From Thermomicrobiales bacterium (lineage in GTDB: Bacteria; Chloroflexota; Chloroflexia; Thermomicrobiales; UBA6265), in NCBI GenBank assembly GCA_030446955.1, contig JAUJMG010000321.1:1-5118 (forward strand): DNA of 5,118 nucleotides. Direction: 5' to 3'. Both the position numbers and the translations under genes were made by a program. The notes beneath the pieces are model-generated. The model did not search any database. It was not told the DNA's origin and was given only the letters and a program-made list of their open reading frames with translations. This document shows positions 4,850 through 5,118 of this stretch, piece by piece (position 1 is the stretch's first letter; every line of letters begins with the position of its first letter).

Positions 4850-5118
4850 ACGGGGCGCGGAGCGACTCCCGGCACCGCTGGAGATACCCCCGAAGCTCCC
4901 GCTTCGTGAAGGCTGCCGATCCCCTGCCGGCACCTCCCGGCCTCTAGCCGGTCGATCACGGGGCGCGCCAGGCCGATGATGAGTTCCACGGCATCCTCCA
5001 GAGCCGCGTCTCGCCCGCGGCCGCCGCGCTCCCGCACATGCAATTCGATGTCCGGGTGGAGGAGCACCCGTCTGAGCGGCCGGCAGCGGACGGCATGGGG
5101 GAGGGCGGGGGTGTGGGC
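4850..5118 (-). other. Edge region with unresolved minus-strand coding signal
   Basis: From the window edge down to about 4950, one minus-strand frame has a coding-like composition (G/C third positions, mixed second positions) and reads as a plausible protein: HPDIELHVRERGGRGRDAAL, then EDAVELIIGLARPVIDRLEA. It meets no stop before running into the flavin reductase gene in a different frame. A second frame looks protein-like at about 4920-4840 (FTKRELRGYLQRCRESLRAP). This could be the end of an upstream gene disrupted by a frameshift, a sequencing error, or chance in GC-rich DNA. I do not recognise the product. Confidence 0.25.

Noticed and set aside
4319..4909. A 196-codon plus-strand open frame
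   Set aside because: It is antisense to the flavin reductase, which has all family motifs; the plus frame has none.
4033..5067. A 344-codon minus-strand open frame through two genes
   Set aside because: It overlaps the flavin reductase and 118-residue genes in another frame and becomes low-complexity Arg/Ser/Pro. Only its first part (before about 4950) looks coding, and that is reported separately.

Overview
The window is GC-rich bacterial DNA (roughly two thirds G+C by eye, strong G/C preference at third codon positions, GTG starts alongside ATG). Nothing in it fixes the taxonomy. The composition, the fused sigma/nuclease protein and the small repetitive acidic protein would fit a GC-rich Chloroflexota (Thermomicrobia-like) or actinobacterial genome, but this is inference. 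I see no rRNA, tRNA, CRISPR array or recognisable insertion sequence.

Left part (1-1641). A small, very acidic, internally repeated protein of unknown role (147-392, +) has a good ribosome binding site and is followed by a terminator-like hairpin (419-447). Positions 448-792 hold no gene I can defend, but they do contain a long interrupted hairpin (482-533) and an inverted repeat (594-631). Next comes a probable 57-residue protein with a C-terminal membrane segment (793-966, -). It is divergent from a helix-turn-helix/coiled-coil protein (1066-1641, +). That gene carries four copies of an 8-base word in three reading frames, arranged as two pairs.

Middle (1669-3345). On the minus strand, convergent with the HTH gene, lies the most striking gene: one 412-residue frame joining an ECF-type sigma factor (regions 2 and 4) to a bifunctional-nuclease (BFN, DUF151) domain. 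Upstream of it, 2908-3345 has no convincing gene.

Right part (3346-5118), all minus strand. A flavin reductase-like protein is followed, with a one-base stop/start overlap, by a 118-residue protein I do not recognise. About 100 bases further on is a VOC (glyoxalase/extradiol dioxygenase superfamily) protein. A flavin reductase, an unknown partner and a VOC enzyme suggest a small redox or aromatic/xenobiotic unit whose promoter and further genes lie beyond 5118. The last ~260 bases contain a coding-looking minus-strand frame, cut by the window edge, that does not resolve into a clean gene.

The best candidates for something undescribed are the sigma-BFN fusion and the duplicated acidic peptide. 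No complete new defence or mobile system is visible here.
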